A stretch of 64,000 nucleotides of DNA from Sphingobium chungbukense (GCF_001005725.1 NZ_LBIC01000007.1:310001-374000), one strand, 5' to 3'; counted from the stretch's first letter, positions 17,632-26,941 are shown. Program-made: numbers and translations. The notes: generated from the letters alone by a model not told the origin.

Positions 17632-18402
17632 TCACGGCACCTTGGTAGAGCGCCTGAAAACCGGGGCACGTTTTTCGAAGAAGGCCGAAAAGGCCTCCTG
17701 CGCTTCGGCGGACTTGAGCGCTTCCCGGAAGAGTTGCCCTTCTTCCTCTATCCGCTGGTTCAGCGTTGCCGGATCGCCCTTCATCAGACGTCGCGTGGCG
17801 GCCAGCGCCTGGGGCGGCTTGGTCATCAGCACGGCCGCCTTCTGCCGCGCATGGTCGAGCAGGCTCTCGGCGGGAACGATCGCCGTGACGAAGCCCCCGC
17901 GATCCGCGGTTTGCGCGTCCATAGGTTCGCCCAGCAGCAGCATCGCGGCCGCCTTGGCATAGCCGAGCGTCGCCGGCGCGAGCAGGCTGGACGCCGCCTC
18001 CGGCACGATCCCCAGATTGACGAAGGGCATGATGAAGCGCGCATCCGGCGTTGCATAGACAAGGTCGCAATGGAACAGCATGGTCGTGCCGATGCCGACG
18101 GCCAGCCCCTGAACGGCAGCGATCATCGGCTTGTCGAAGGCAGCCAGCGCACGAATGAAGTCGAACGCCGCCGCGCCGCCTTCGGGGCCTGCCATGAAGT
18201 CCTTGATGTCGTTGCCCGCGCAAAAGGCGTCGCCCCTGCCCGCGAAGAGAACAGCGCCGATCTCGGGACGCGCCGACGCATCGGCGAGCGTCGCCGTCAT
18301 CATGCGGTACATGACGGCGGTCAGCGCGTTCTTCTTGTCCGGCCGGTCGATATGGATTTCGATGACACCGGCATTCTCGACAATCGCGACATCTTCGCTC
18401 AC
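17632..18402 (-). CDS. Enoyl-CoA hydratase/isomerase family protein (256 aa)
   Basis: Crotonase-fold enzyme acting on acyl-CoA. The CoA/oxyanion-hole segments are GRGDAFCAGNDIKDF (about 54-68) and VQGLAVGIGTTML (about 98-110); the region NLGIVPEAASS carries the second acidic position used by hydratases and isomerases, while the first Glu of classical hydratases is not obvious. Members include hydratases, isomerases and dehalogenases, so the substrate is open. The start is GTG at 18402 with GGGAGAG seven to eight bases upstream. It is a single gene, convergent with the EamA gene. Confidence 0.88.
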   Translation of the reverse strand: MSEDVAIVENAGVIEIHIDRPDKKNALTAVMYRMMTATLADASARPEIGAVLFAGRGDAFCAGNDIKDFMAGPEGGAAAFDFIRALAAFDKPMIAAVQGLAVGIGTTMLFHCDLVYATPDARFIMPFVNLGIVPEAASSLLAPATLGYAKAAAMLLLGEPMDAQTADRGGFVTAIVPAESLLDHARQKAAVLMTKPPQALAATRRLMKGDPATLNQRIEEEGQLFREALKSAEAQEAFSAFFEKRAPVFRRSTKVP

Positions 18403-18498
18403 GGTCGGTCTCTCCCTTGCTGTACTCCGCGCGGACTGTTGGCGGATCGGCGGCGGCGCGTCTATCCTTTTCCCGTCATCCTGCCTAAAGGCGATGGC

Positions 18499-19485
18499 AT
18501 GAACCGGCTGCGCGACCTTCTCGATCCCTTCCTGCTATTGCTGATCTGCACCGTCGCGCTGGCCTCCGTCCTGCCCGCGCGTGGAGAAGGCGCGCGGATT
18601 GCCGGAGCGGCCGCCGATGCGGGGATCGTGCTGCTCTTCTTCCTGCACGGCGCGAAACTGTCGCGCGAGGCGATCTGGAACGGAGCCAGGGCGTGGAAAC
18701 TCCATCTGGCGGCGCTGACGACGACCTTTGCCATCTTCCCGCTGATCGGCCTGGCCACGCAGCAGGTGACGGCGATCTCGCCCGCGATGCGCGCAGGCCT
18801 GCTGTTCCTGACCCTGCTGCCGTCCACCGTGCAATCGTCCATCGCCTTTACCGCCATTGCACGCGGCAATGTCGCGGCAGCGGTGGTCAGCGCGTCCTTT
18901 TCCAACCTGCTGGGCATCGTGCTCACCCCGCTGCTGGTGGCGCTGCTGATGGAGAGGAGCGGGACCGCCAGCCTGATCTCCCTCTCCTCGATCGAGAATA
19001 TCGTGCTGCAACTGCTGCTGCCCTTCATCGTCGGGCATATGGCGCGGCCATTGATCGGCGGCTTCGTCGCGCGGCACAGGACCCTGGTCGGCCGGGTCGA
19101 CCGGGGATCGATCCTGCTGGTAGTCTATACCGCCTTCAGCGCGGCGGTGGTCGAGGGGCTTTGGCACAAGGTATCGCGGGGCGAATTGCTGCTGCTGGCG
19201 CTCCTGTGCATCGCGATGCTGAGCGCGGTGCTGCTCTTCACGCTGATCCTGGGGCGCCTGATGGGCCTTGCGCGGGAGGATGCGATCGTGCTGCAATTCT
19301 GCGGCTCCAAGAAGAGCCTGGCATCGGGCGTGCCGATCGCCGGCGTGCTGTTCCCGGCCAGCGCGGTCGGGCCGATCCTGCTGCCGGTCATGCTGTTCCA
19401 CCAGATCCAGCTCATGGCCTGCGCCGTCCTGGCACGCCATTATGGCGCGGCGGCGGAAACCGGCCCCCGGCTGGCGGCGGGCTGA
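18499..19485 (+). CDS. Bile acid:sodium symporter-like (SBF/YfeH-type) membrane protein (328 aa)
   Basis: An integral membrane protein of about ten helices beginning MNRLRDLLDPFLLLLICTV. The features AAADAGIVLLFFLHGAKLS, LLFLTLLPSTVQSSIAFT and QFCGSKKSLASGVPIAG are characteristic of the YfeH/SBF-like group related to the bile acid:Na+ symporter and ACR3 families. The cytoplasmic-membrane substrate is unknown. The start at 18499 is chosen because AAAGGCG lies about nine bases upstream and the first helix follows at once; the open frame upstream is antisense to the enoyl-CoA hydratase gene. The next gene starts four bases after the stop. Confidence 0.85.
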   Translation: MNRLRDLLDPFLLLLICTVALASVLPARGEGARIAGAAADAGIVLLFFLHGAKLSREAIWNGARAWKLHLAALTTTFAIFPLIGLATQQVTAISPAMRAGLLFLTLLPSTVQSSIAFTAIARGNVAAAVVSASFSNLLGIVLTPLLVALLMERSGTASLISLSSIENIVLQLLLPFIVGHMARPLIGGFVARHRTLVGRVDRGSILLVVYTAFSAAVVEGLWHKVSRGELLLLALLCIAMLSAVLLFTLILGRLMGLAREDAIVLQFCGSKKSLASGVPIAGVLFPASAVGPILLPVMLFHQIQLMACAVLARHYGAAAETGPRLAAG

Positions 19486-19489
19486 CGCC

Positions 19490-19999
19490 ATGGACCAGCC
19501 GAAATTGACGCCCGTGACGATGGAGACCTTTCTCCATCAGATCGATACACTGGTCGGGGCGATCGGGACTTCGGGATGGCAGGCGGACTATCTGGTCGGC
19601 ATCGGACGGGGCGGCCTCGTCCCCGCAACCTATCTCAGCCATGCGATGGACATCCCGATGCTGTCGGTCGATCTCTCGGCGAAACTGCCCGATTTTGGCG
19701 AGACGCTGCTGGCCAGGCTCCAGGAGCGCGCAGCGGCAGGCGAGCAGTTGCTGTTCGTCGACGACATCAACGACAGCGGAGGGACCATCAATCTGCTGCG
19801 GCGGGCCATGGCGGGGGTGGTTTCGATCCGTTTTGCCGTGCTGATGGACAATATCCGCTCCGACGCACGGGTGGACTACCGCGCCGAAACCATCGACCGG
19901 ACCGTGACCAAGGACTGGTACGTCTTCCCCTGGGAGGCGGTGGCCAGGCGGGAAAGCATCCTGGCCGACTGGAGCCATGTACCCGGACGGACACGGTAA
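19490..19999 (+). CDS. Phosphoribosyltransferase family protein (169 aa)
   Basis: The type I PRTase signature is LLFVDDINDSGGTI (about residues 84-97), the PRPP-binding loop with two acidic residues, preceded by the beta-strand/loop DYLVGIGRGGLVPATYL. The length suits a purine/xanthine-guanine type PRTase or a regulatory relative, and DWYVFPWE is reminiscent of hypoxanthine/xanthine PRTases. The substrate base is unproven. It begins four bases after the SBF-like gene, so the pair is probably co-transcribed; that suggests nucleobase or related solute handling, but only weakly. Confidence 0.85.
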   Translation: MDQPKLTPVTMETFLHQIDTLVGAIGTSGWQADYLVGIGRGGLVPATYLSHAMDIPMLSVDLSAKLPDFGETLLARLQERAAAGEQLLFVDDINDSGGTINLLRRAMAGVVSIRFAVLMDNIRSDARVDYRAETIDRTVTKDWYVFPWEAVARRESILADWSHVPGRTR

Positions 20000-20498
20000 T
20001 CGGTTCGGCATGCGGCACACGGCGGAAAATCTGCGTGCCATCCTTATTGTCGCGCGCGGGATTGTCGCGCACGGGCCTTTGTTATACGGTCGTACAAATT
20101 TTCTGCGTGGGCGGGGCGCGCGATAATGGGCGAAGACGGGCAACGGCATGATCCTGGGATGGGACCGCAGACGGACGGCGGCGGCGGGCTTGTGGAAACA
20201 AGCACCCATCGATCCGTCCGGTCCGTGCATTTCCCGCCGCCCATACCGCATTTGGGGGATGAGCCGCAGCGGCTTTGGACCTATCCGAAGCTGTGCCCCT
20301 ATACCGCTTCGACATATATCTCCTCCCAGGCGGCATTCACGCGATCGCCGCTCCCCCCGCGCAACCGCCGGCGCGTGAGGTCCCCTATGCGATCGCTGAA
20401 AGGCGGCGGAAGATGAAGGACGCGCGCTCCCTCCATCGACGCACATCCCGACAGGCCCGGCTGCGCGGGCAACCGGCGGCGGGATGGAGCCGCGCCGC
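20000..20498. other. 499-base region without a convincing gene
   Basis: Candidate short frames on both strands have poor composition (Arg/Pro-rich, no ribosome sites). One 75-codon frame starts at a TTG (20275) and ends at 20502, overlapping the next gene start by four bases; it has no ribosome site and I do not call it. The region contains a palindrome at 20082-20097 listed separately and presumably the promoter of the oxidoreductase gene. Confidence 0.5.
20082..20097. promoter_or_regulatory. Palindromic candidate operator (TT-TACG-GT-CGTA-AA)
   Basis: The near-symmetrical sequence TTATACGGTCGTACAA sits in an AT-richer patch about 400 bases before the FAD oxidoreductase gene and about 80 after the phosphoribosyltransferase gene. 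Palindromes of this look are frequently bound by TetR-type repressors in alphaproteobacteria. No regulator gene is adjacent, so the binder is unknown. Confidence 0.35.
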
Positions 20499-22109
20499 AT
20501 GACCAAACGCTATGACGCGGTCATCATCGGTGGCGGTCATAACGGCCTGGTCTGCGCCTTTTATCTGGCGCGGGCGGGCTACAAGGTCCGCATCCTGGAG
20601 CGGCGCGCGGTCGTCGGCGGCGCCGCCGTGACCGAGGAATTCCATCCCGGGTTCCGCAATTCGGTGGCCAGCTATACCGTCAGCCTGCTCCATCCCAAGG
20701 TGATCCGCGACATGCGGCTGGCCGATCACGGCTATCGCGTGATCGAGCGGCCGATCAGCAATTTCCTGCCCCAGCCTGACGGGCGCTATCTGAAGCTGGG
20801 CGGCGGGATCGAACGGACGCAGGCGGAATTCGCGAAGTTCAGCGCGAAGGACGCCGCCGCCCTCCCCGCTTATTATGACGCGCTGGAGATCGTCGCGGAA
20901 CTGCTGCGCGACATGACGCTGAAGGCACCGCCCAATGCCGGGGACGGACTGGCGATGGTCATGGCCGCGCTCCGGCAGGGTCGCCGCATCGGCATACTGA
21001 TGCTGGAACAGCAGCGCGATGTGCTGGAACTGTTCACCAAATCGGCCCGCGCCTTCCTGGACGGCTGGTTCGAAAGCGAGGCGGTGAAGGCGGCCTTCGG
21101 CTTCGATGCAGTGGTCGGCAACTATGCCTCGCCCGATGCGCAGGGCAGCGCCTATGTGCTGCTGCACCATGTCTTCGGCGAGGTGAACGGGAAGAAGGGC
21201 CTCTGGGGCCATAGCGTCGGCGGCATGGGCACGATCACCCAGATCATGGCGCGGGTGGTGCGGGCCCTGGGCGTGGAGATCAGCCTGGAAGCCGCCGTCG
21301 CCAGCGTGCTGGTCGACGGGTCCCGGGCCGTCGGCGTCAGGCTGGAGAATGGCGAGGAGGTGATGGCCAAAAGCGTCATCGCCAATGTCGGCCCCAAACT
21401 CCTCTATGAGCGGCTGATGCGCCCGAGCGACCTGCCGCAGGATTTCCTGAAACGCATCCGGGGGTTCAAGACGGCTTCGGGCACCTTCCGCATGAATGTG
21501 GCGCTCTCCGCGCTGCCGGACTTCAGCTGCCTGCCCGGCGTGGGCGAACATCATCAGTCGGGGATCATCATCGCGCCGACGCTGGCCTATATGGACCGCG
21601 CCTTCATGGACGCGAAGCGCGAGGGCTGGTCGCGCGAGCCGATCGTCGAGATGCTGATCCCCTCGACCGTGGACGAAAGCCTGGCGCCCGCGGGCGCCCA
21701 TGTGGCCAGCCTCTTCTGCCAGCAGTTCGCACCGGTCCTGCCCGATGGCCGAAGCTGGGATGACGAGCGCGAGGCGGCGGCGGACCATATCATCGCGACG
21801 GTCGACGCCTATGCGCCCGGCTTCGCCCGGTCGGTGATCGCGCGCGACATCCTCTCCCCGCTGGACCTGGAGCGCAAGTTCGGGCTGGTCGGCGGCGACA
21901 TCATGCATGGCAATATGACGCTGGACCAGCTCTGGTCGGCCCGCCCGGTGCTGGGCCATGGCGCCTATCGCGGCCCGGTGAAGGGCCTCTACATGTGCGG
22001 CGCGGGCACCCATCCGGGCGGCGGCGTGACCGGCGCGCCGGGCCATAATGCCGCGCGGGAGGTGATGCGGGACGGCGCGCTGCTGGGGCGGTGGCTCGGA
22101 CGCGCCTGA
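20499..22109 (+). CDS. FAD-dependent oxidoreductase, phytoene-desaturase / PYROXD2-like (536 aa)
   Basis: NAD(P)/FAD amine-oxidase-fold protein of the COG1233 type. The N-terminus has the dinucleotide-binding fold [19 protein letters not shown] followed by the acidic strand end [11 protein letters not shown]. The C-terminus has the second FAD segment [20 protein letters not shown] seen in phytoene desaturases and PYROXD2. The middle part (residues about 180-330) is substrate domain. It is not in a carotenoid cluster, so a PYROXD2-like role of unknown substrate is more likely than carotenoid desaturation. ATG at 20499 is preferred to 20484 because GGAG lies nine bases upstream. Confidence 0.87.
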   Translation: MTKRYDAVIIGGGHNGLVCAFYLARAGYKVRILERRAVVGGAAVTEEFHPGFRNSVASYTVSLLHPKVIRDMRLADHGYRVIERPISNFLPQPDGRYLKLGGGIERTQAEFAKFSAKDAAALPAYYDALEIVAELLRDMTLKAPPNAGDGLAMVMAALRQGRRIGILMLEQQRDVLELFTKSARAFLDGWFESEAVKAAFGFDAVVGNYASPDAQGSAYVLLHHVFGEVNGKKGLWGHSVGGMGTITQIMARVVRALGVEISLEAAVASVLVDGSRAVGVRLENGEEVMAKSVIANVGPKLLYERLMRPSDLPQDFLKRIRGFKTASGTFRMNVALSALPDFSCLPGVGEHHQSGIIIAPTLAYMDRAFMDAKREGWSREPIVEMLIPSTVDESLAPAGAHVASLFCQQFAPVLPDGRSWDDEREAAADHIIATVDAYAPGFARSVIARDILSPLDLERKFGLVGGDIMHGNMTLDQLWSARPVLGHGAYRGPVKGLYMCGAGTHPGGGVTGAPGHNAAREVMRDGALLGRWLGRA

Positions 22110-22174
22110 ACCGGTCTTTCGATCTGGCCTTGCCGGCTTGCCCTCTTCCCCACCCTCGCCTAAAGCGTCGGTTC

Positions 22175-23170
22175 ATGCCCGATATCTCCGTTCCATCCGC
22201 CCAGCCTGACCTGACCGGCCGGGCGTTGTTTCCGCATCGGCATCTGCTGTCCATCGCCGACCTCAAGCCCTGGGAAATCCGCTTCCTCCTCGATGAGGCG
22301 GAACATTGGGCGAGGAGCAACCGGGGCGGCGCGCGCAAGCATGACGACCGGCTGGCGGGCATGACCCAGATCAACGCCTTTTTCGAGAACAGCACGCGCA
22401 CGCTGCTATCCTTCGAGATCGCAGGCAAGCGGCTGGGCGCGGACGTGGTCAACATGGCGGCGGCCACGTCCAGCGTGAAGAAGGGCGAGACGCTGATCGA
22501 CACCGCCATGACGCTCAACGCCATGGCCGCCGATGTCATCGTCATCCGCCATGCAAGCTCGGGCGCGGTGGCACTGATCGCGGACAAGGTCGACTGTCCA
22601 GTACTGAACGCGGGCGATGGCTGGCACCAGCATCCGACGCAGGCCTTGCTGGACGCGCTGACCATAAGGCGGCGCAAGGGCGGGTTCGAGGGGCTGATCG
22701 TGGCGATCTGCGGCGACGTGCTGCACAGCCGGGTGGCGCGCTCCAACATGCTCTGCCTCGCCGCGCTGGGCGCGCAGGTGCGGGCGGTGGCGCCGCCGAC
22801 GCTGATGCCGCCCGAGGTGGAGATGCTGGGCGCCACACCCTATCATCGCATGGATGAGGGGCTGGACGGCACCGACGTGGTGATGATGCTGCGGCTCCAG
22901 AATGAGCGGATGGATGGGGCCTTCATCCCCTCGGCGCGCGAATATCACATGCTGTACGGGCTGACCCCGGAACGGCTCGCCATCGCCAAGCCCGATGCGC
23001 TGGTGATGCATCCTGGCCCCATGAACCGCGGCGTCGAGATTTCAAGCGTGGTGGCCGACCATCCCGAACGCTCCGCGATCACGGAGCAGGTGGAAATGGG
23101 AGTCGCCATTCGCATGGCCTGCCTGGACGTGCTGACCAGAAGAGCGCGTGGCATGGAGGGATGGGCATGA
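22175..23170 (+). CDS. pyrB: Aspartate carbamoyltransferase catalytic subunit (331 aa)
   Basis: Joins carbamoyl phosphate and aspartate to carbamoyl aspartate, the second step of pyrimidine synthesis. Carbamoyl-phosphate binding residues are seen in [13 protein letters not shown] (about 67-79), HPTQALLD and the later [11 protein letters not shown]. The start MPDISV at 22175 gives a normal length; the frame continues upstream but into the preceding gene. Its stop overlaps the start of a dihydroorotase-like gene by four bases (ATGA). No regulatory-subunit gene (pyrI) is nearby, as expected for the class of ATCase that forms a dodecamer with a dihydroorotase-like partner. Confidence 0.95.
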   Translation: MPDISVPSAQPDLTGRALFPHRHLLSIADLKPWEIRFLLDEAEHWARSNRGGARKHDDRLAGMTQINAFFENSTRTLLSFEIAGKRLGADVVNMAAATSSVKKGETLIDTAMTLNAMAADVIVIRHASSGAVALIADKVDCPVLNAGDGWHQHPTQALLDALTIRRRKGGFEGLIVAICGDVLHSRVARSNMLCLAALGAQVRAVAPPTLMPPEVEMLGATPYHRMDEGLDGTDVVMMLRLQNERMDGAFIPSAREYHMLYGLTPERLAIAKPDALVMHPGPMNRGVEISSVVADHPERSAITEQVEMGVAIRMACLDVLTRRARGMEGWA

Positions 23171-24390
23171 GCGGACTCGCCATCGTCAACGGCAAGCTGG
23201 CCGACCCGGCGGGCAAGGACCTCGCCACCGGCGTCGTCCTGATCGAGGATGATCGCATCGTCGCCTCGGGCGATGTCGCCATACCCCGGGACGCCGAAAC
23301 GATCGACGCCGCCGGACTGGTGGTCGCGCCCGGCCTCATCGACCTCGGCGTCTTCGCGACCGACAAGCCCGCCTTCCACTTCGGCGGCATCACCCGCGCC
23401 GCGCTGATGCCGGACCAATCCTCCCCGCTGGACGACGCAGGCCTCATCCGCCAGGCCACCCGCGCCGGAAAACCGGATTTCTGGGTCCACCCCATCGCCG
23501 CCGCGACGCGGGGCCTCAAGGGCGCCGAACTGGCCGAAATCGGCATGATGCAGGCAGCAGGCGCCAAGGCCGTCGGCACCGGGCGCCAATGGATCGCGGA
23601 CTCGGGCGTCATGCTGCGGGTGCTCTCCTACGCCTCCGGCCTCGGCCTCACCGTCATCACCCATGCCGAGGATGGCGGCCTCGCGGGCAAGGCCGTCGCG
23701 ACCAGCGGCGAAACGGCGACGCGCCTTGGCCTGCCGCATGCCCCCGCCTGCGCCGAGGCTATGGCGATCGCGCGCGACATCATGCTCGCCCGCGTGACCG
23801 GCGCGGCGATCCACGTCCGGCTGGTGACGACCGGGGCGGGCTTCGACCTGATCCGCGCCGCCAAGGCCGAAGGGTTGAGGGTCACATGCGGCATCAGCCC
23901 CGCCTATCTCTTCCTCAACGATCAGGCGGTGACCGATTTCCGCACCTTCGCCCGCCTCTCCCCGCCCCTGCGGTCGGAGGATGACCGCAAGGCGTCGATC
24001 GCGGCAGTCACGGACGGCACGGTCGACGTCATCACGTCCAGCCATGACCCGCGGGGGCCGGAGGACAAGCGCCTTCCCTTCGCCGACGCGGCCCCCGGCA
24101 TGGCCGGCGCGGAAACGCTGCTCGCCCTCTCCCTCAATCTGGTGCGGGAGGGGCATGTGTCCCTCAATCGCCTGATGACCCTGCTCAGCACCAATCCGGC
24201 GAAGATTCTCGGTGTCGATGGGGGCAGCTTCGCGCCGGGATCGGCGGCCGACCTCATCTTCATCGATCCCGACATGCCGTGGATCGTCGATTCGACGAAA
24301 ATGGCGGCGCAGGCCGGAAACACGCCGTTCAATCGCGTCCCGGTGCAGGGCCGCGCGCGCCGGATCATGAAGGGCGGCGTTCTCCTCTGA
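23167..24390 (+). CDS. Dihydroorotase-like protein lacking catalytic metal ligands (PyrC'/PyrX type, 407 aa)
   Basis: Amidohydrolase-fold protein aligned with type I dihydroorotases (PGLID at 55-59, THAEDGG at 165-171, [16 protein letters not shown] near 304). Key zinc-site residues are missing: the HxH after PGLID is GVF (61-63), the second-site His is Leu219 (IHVRLVTT), and the catalytic Asp of the usual TDHAPH is Ser292 (SSHDPR). His166 and His293 remain. In Pseudomonas, such an inactive PyrC' is encoded directly after pyrB with a four-base overlap and is needed to assemble ATCase. Here the overlap is also ATGA, with GGAGGG six bases before the ATG at 23167. Likely a structural ATCase subunit; the active dihydroorotase should be elsewhere. 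Confidence 0.85.
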   Translation: MSGLAIVNGKLADPAGKDLATGVVLIEDDRIVASGDVAIPRDAETIDAAGLVVAPGLIDLGVFATDKPAFHFGGITRAALMPDQSSPLDDAGLIRQATRAGKPDFWVHPIAAATRGLKGAELAEIGMMQAAGAKAVGTGRQWIADSGVMLRVLSYASGLGLTVITHAEDGGLAGKAVATSGETATRLGLPHAPACAEAMAIARDIMLARVTGAAIHVRLVTTGAGFDLIRAAKAEGLRVTCGISPAYLFLNDQAVTDFRTFARLSPPLRSEDDRKASIAAVTDGTVDVITSSHDPRGPEDKRLPFADAAPGMAGAETLLALSLNLVREGHVSLNRLMTLLSTNPAKILGVDGGSFAPGSAADLIFIDPDMPWIVDSTKMAAQAGNTPFNRVPVQGRARRIMKGGVLL

Positions 24391-24456
24391 TTTCCCCCCT
24401 TGCCCTACCCGGCGGCCCACGCTAAAGCGCCCTCCTTCGCTGGCTCCGGCCAGTGC

Positions 24457-24532
24457 AGGAGTGTAGCTCAGCTGGTAGAGCGTCGGTCTCCAAAACCGAA
24501 TGCCGGGGGTTCGAGTCCCTCCACTCCTGCCA
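24457..24532 (+). tRNA. tRNA-Trp (anticodon CCA)
   Basis: Cloverleaf on the plus strand: acceptor AGGAGTG/CACTCCT, D arm GCTCAGCTGGTAGAGC, anticodon stem TCGGT/ACCGA around loop CTCCAAA (anticodon CCA), T arm GGGGGTTCGAGTCCCTC, discriminator G and encoded CCA end. It lies directly before secE-nusG, a common bacterial order. Confidence 0.97.
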
Positions 24533-24702
24533 AGCGAACTGGCCGCGAAGCCTTGTATTCACAGGGTTTCGCGGCTAAGTGCGCTTGAAGAAATATGGGT
24601 CGCGAAGCGCGGCCGCACCCCCGGACGCCAGACAGGGCGGGATCGGGAGGGCGGACTGTTGCTTCGCGCTTTGGTGTTTGTTCGAAGGATTTGGTACAGG
24701 CG

Positions 24703-24909
24703 ATGGCGAAGGTTTCTCCGGGCGAATTCGTCAATCAGGTGCAGACCGAGGCGAAGAAGATCGTGTGGCCCACCGGCCGCGAAACGATCATGACCGGCGT
24801 GATGGTCGTCATCATGACCTCGCTGCTGGGCCTGTTCTTCTTCGGCATCGACACCTTCTTCGGCGCGGTCGTTCAGTGGTTGCTGAGCATCGCGGCGGGG
24901 CAGGCCTGA
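24703..24909 (+). CDS. secE: Preprotein translocase subunit SecE (68 aa)
   Basis: Small inner-membrane subunit of the SecYEG channel. The single-helix bacterial short form is seen: an amphipathic N-terminal helix (SPGEFVNQVQTEAKKIVWPT) including the conserved KxVWPT element, then one transmembrane segment (about residues 28-60). The start at 24703 gives the expected length; the upstream in-frame extension is Arg/Gly-rich and implausible. It follows tRNA-Trp and precedes nusG, the canonical arrangement. Confidence 0.95.
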   Translation: MAKVSPGEFVNQVQTEAKKIVWPTGRETIMTGVMVVIMTSLLGLFFFGIDTFFGAVVQWLLSIAAGQA

Positions 24910-24923
24910 CAGGCCGAGTTTTT

Positions 24924-24990
24924 TTGATTGCCGCGATTTCCCAGTAAATCGCTTGGTTTATTGATTGCCGCGATTTTCAAGTAAATCGCT
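24924..24990. repeat. Two tandem 30-base repeats, each a small hairpin, between secE and nusG
   Basis: Two copies (24924-24953 and 24961-24990) share TTGATTGCCGCGATTT and AGTAAATCGCT, differing only in the loop. Each contains GCGATTT / AAATCGC with a six-base loop, so the secE-nusG mRNA spacer would carry two consecutive stem-loops. They might be processing or attenuation structures or a remnant of a dispersed repeat; a related TTTGCCGTGATTTCC stretch occurs near 28957. Confidence 0.7.
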
Positions 24991-25015
24991 AAGATCGGGA
25001 GTTTGAGACGGTAAC

Positions 25016-25552
25016 ATGGCGCGCTGGTACATCATCCACGCCTATTCGGGCTTCGAGAACAAGGTCAAGGAATCGATCCTGTCCGAAGCCGAGCGCATGG
25101 GCCTCTCCCAACTGGTCGAGCAGGTGGAAGTCCCCACCGAGACCGTGACCGAGGTGAAGCGCGGCAAGAAGGTGCAGGTCGAACGCAAGTTCATGCCGGG
25201 CTACGTCCTCGCCAAGCTGGCGATGAACGACGACATCTACCACCTGGTCAAGAACACGCCCAAGGTGACGGGTTTCCTGGGCAGCTCCGGCAAGCCGCAG
25301 GCGATCAGCGAGGCGGACGCCGCCCGCTATTTCGGCGCCCAGAAGGAAGCCGAGGCCGCGCCCAAGCACAAGGTCAGCGTCGATTACGAGATCGGCGACA
25401 GCGTCAAGGTGCTGGACGGCCCCTTCGCCAGCTTCAACGGCACGGTCGAGGAACTGGATTTCGAAAAGAACCGGGTCAAGGTGTCCGTGTCGATCTTCGG
25501 CCGCGCCACGCCGGTCGAACTGGACTTCGAACAGGTCGAACTGTCGAAGTAA
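25016..25552 (+). CDS. nusG: Transcription termination/antitermination factor NusG (178 aa)
   Basis: Binds RNA polymerase and couples it to Rho or the ribosome. The NGN domain begins at [20 protein letters not shown] and includes [20 protein letters not shown]; the linker is followed by a C-terminal KOW domain ([19 protein letters not shown], about residues 122-140). Length is normal. It is downstream of secE and upstream of rplK, separated from the latter by a long inverted repeat. Confidence 0.97.
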   Translation: MARWYIIHAYSGFENKVKESILSEAERMGLSQLVEQVEVPTETVTEVKRGKKVQVERKFMPGYVLAKLAMNDDIYHLVKNTPKVTGFLGSSGKPQAISEADAARYFGAQKEAEAAPKHKVSVDYEIGDSVKVLDGPFASFNGTVEELDFEKNRVKVSVSIFGRATPVELDFEQVELSK

Positions 25553-25557
25553 TTTTC

Positions 25558-25640
25558 ACGTCATCCCAGCGGAAGCTGGGATCTCGTGCCTCAGGCCGTT
25601 CCCTTGCGGCCTGAAATCCCAGCTTCCGCTGGGATGACGT
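25558..25640. repeat. Long REP-like inverted repeat between nusG and rplK
   Basis: A perfect 25-base inverted repeat (25558-25582 with 25616-25640) encloses a second stem (TCAGGCCG / CGGCCTGA). Each outer arm itself contains CCCAGC-GGAA-GCTGGG, so the element is two mirrored small palindromes, the layout of a REP doublet. Sequences with this GTCATCCCAGC core recur between genes in many sphingomonads (from memory). It starts just after the nusG stop and could act as an mRNA stabiliser or weak terminator. Confidence 0.8.
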
Positions 25641-25743
25641 TCAGGGGAGCTAGTGCGGGAGGCGGATTTTAAGTCCGCCGTCAATACCGCTAAACTTGAA
25701 CCGGGCGCGTCTTCGGACACGTCCAGCAACAGAGTGAGTGAAA

Positions 25744-26175
25744 ATGGCCAAGAAGATTACGGGCTATATCAAGCTCCAGGTGCCCGCTGGAGCCGCCAAC
25801 CCCTCGCCGCCGATCGGTCCGGCGCTGGGTCAGCGCGGTGTGAACATCATGGAATTCTGCAAGGCGTTCAACGCCTCGACGGAAAAGATGGAAAAGGGCA
25901 CCCCGCTGCCGACCATCATCACCGTCTATGCGGACCGTTCGTTCAGCTTCGTCACGAAGCAGCCGCCCGCCACCTACCTGATCAAGAAGGCCGTCAACCT
26001 GAAGTCGGGTTCCAAGGAACCGGGCAAGGTCGTCGCCGGCAAGATCACCCGCGCCCAGCTCGCCGAGATCGCCCAGGCCAAGATGGTTGACCTGAACGCG
26101 AACGACATCGACGCGGCGACGAAGATCATCGAAGGCTCCGCTCGCGCGATGGGCCTCGAAGTGGTGGAGGGCTAA
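25744..26175 (+). CDS. rplK: 50S ribosomal protein L11 (143 aa)
   Basis: Large-subunit protein of the GTPase-associated centre. The typical N-terminal [24 protein letters not shown] region is followed by [11 protein letters not shown] and the RNA-binding C-terminal part ([23 protein letters not shown], split by normal helices). Start at the ATG of MAKKITG; a GTG two codons upstream is less likely. Four bases separate it from rplA, and both form one operon. Confidence 0.98.
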   Translation: MAKKITGYIKLQVPAGAANPSPPIGPALGQRGVNIMEFCKAFNASTEKMEKGTPLPTIITVYADRSFSFVTKQPPATYLIKKAVNLKSGSKEPGKVVAGKITRAQLAEIAQAKMVDLNANDIDAATKIIEGSARAMGLEVVEG

Positions 26176-26179
26176 GACC

Positions 26180-26878
26180 ATGGCAAAGCTGACGAAGAAG
26201 GCCAAGGTCCTGGCCGCTGCCGTTGACAAGGACAAGCTGCACGGCGTCGATGAGGCGCTGGGCCTGATCAAGACCCACGCGACCGCCAAGTTCGACGAAA
26301 GCGTCGAGATCGCGATCAACCTGGGCGTCGATCCGCGTCACGCCGACCAGATGGTCCGTGGCGTCGTCACCCTGCCCGCCGGCACCGGCAAGGACGTCCG
26401 CGTCGCCGTGTTCGCCCGTGGCGACAAGGCTGAAGCCGCGACCGCCGCTGGCGCCGACGTGGTGGGCGCTGAAGACCTGCTGGAATCGATCCAGGCCGGC
26501 AATATCGACTTCCAGCGCGTGATCGCCACCCCCGACATGATGGGTCTGGTCGGCCGTCTGGGCAAGGTTCTGGGTCCCAAGGGCCTGATGCCGAACCCGA
26601 AGCTGGGCACCGTCACCCCGAACGTCGCTGAAGCCGTGAAGGCCGCCAAGGGCGGCCAGATCGAATTCCGCGTCGAAAAGGCTGGCATCATCCACGCCGG
26701 TCTCGGCAAGGCGAGCTTCTCGGCCGCCGATCTGCGCAAGAATTTCGACGCGTTCGTAGACGCGATCGTCAAGGCGAAGCCGTCGGGTTCGAAGGGCAAA
26801 TATGTCCGCAAGATCGCCCTGTCGTCCTCGATGGGCCCGGGCGTGAAGGTCGACGTCGCGGAAGTCGCTTCGGTCTGA
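26180..26878 (+). CDS. rplA: 50S ribosomal protein L1 (232 aa)
   Basis: L1-stalk protein and, in many bacteria, autoregulator of its own operon. Family features: [20 protein letters not shown] at the N-terminus, [18 protein letters not shown] (about residues 132-149) and the C-terminal [17 protein letters not shown]. Ribosome site GGAGG nine bases before the ATG lies inside the end of rplK. A strong terminator follows at once, so rplJ-rplL are not part of this transcript. Confidence 0.98.
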   Translation: MAKLTKKAKVLAAAVDKDKLHGVDEALGLIKTHATAKFDESVEIAINLGVDPRHADQMVRGVVTLPAGTGKDVRVAVFARGDKAEAATAAGADVVGAEDLLESIQAGNIDFQRVIATPDMMGLVGRLGKVLGPKGLMPNPKLGTVTPNVAEAVKAAKGGQIEFRVEKAGIIHAGLGKASFSAADLRKNFDAFVDAIVKAKPSGSKGKYVRKIALSSSMGPGVKVDVAEVASV

Positions 26879-26902
26879 CCCTTAGCGGCAAGCAATAAAA
26901 GG

Positions 26903-26941
26903 GGCCGCCTTCCCTCTTTGCGGGGGAAGGCGGCCTTCTTA
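26903..26941 (+). terminator. Rho-independent terminator of rplKA
   Basis: A perfect 12-base GC-rich stem (26903-26914 with 26924-26935), a nine-base loop and a TTCTTATTT tail begin 24 bases after the rplA stop codon. It closes the secE-nusG-rplK-rplA unit. Confidence 0.85.

Noticed and set aside
20275..20502. 75-codon TTG-started frame overlapping the FAD oxidoreductase start by ATGA
   Set aside because: No ribosome site, Arg/Pro-rich composition in its second half and no recognisable domain; the overlap may be chance.
20385..22046. 553-codon minus-strand frame opposite the FAD oxidoreductase gene
   Set aside because: Shadow frame rich in His, Arg, Gly and Asp; the plus-strand gene has clear FAD motifs and a ribosome site.
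20499..22109. Carotenoid phytoene desaturase (crtI)
   Set aside because: The fold is shared, but no crtB, crtY or crtE genes are nearby and the sequence looks closer to PYROXD2-like proteins.
22945..24420. 491-codon minus-strand frame opposite pyrB and the dihydroorotase-like gene
   Set aside because: Shadow of two clearly identified plus-strand genes.
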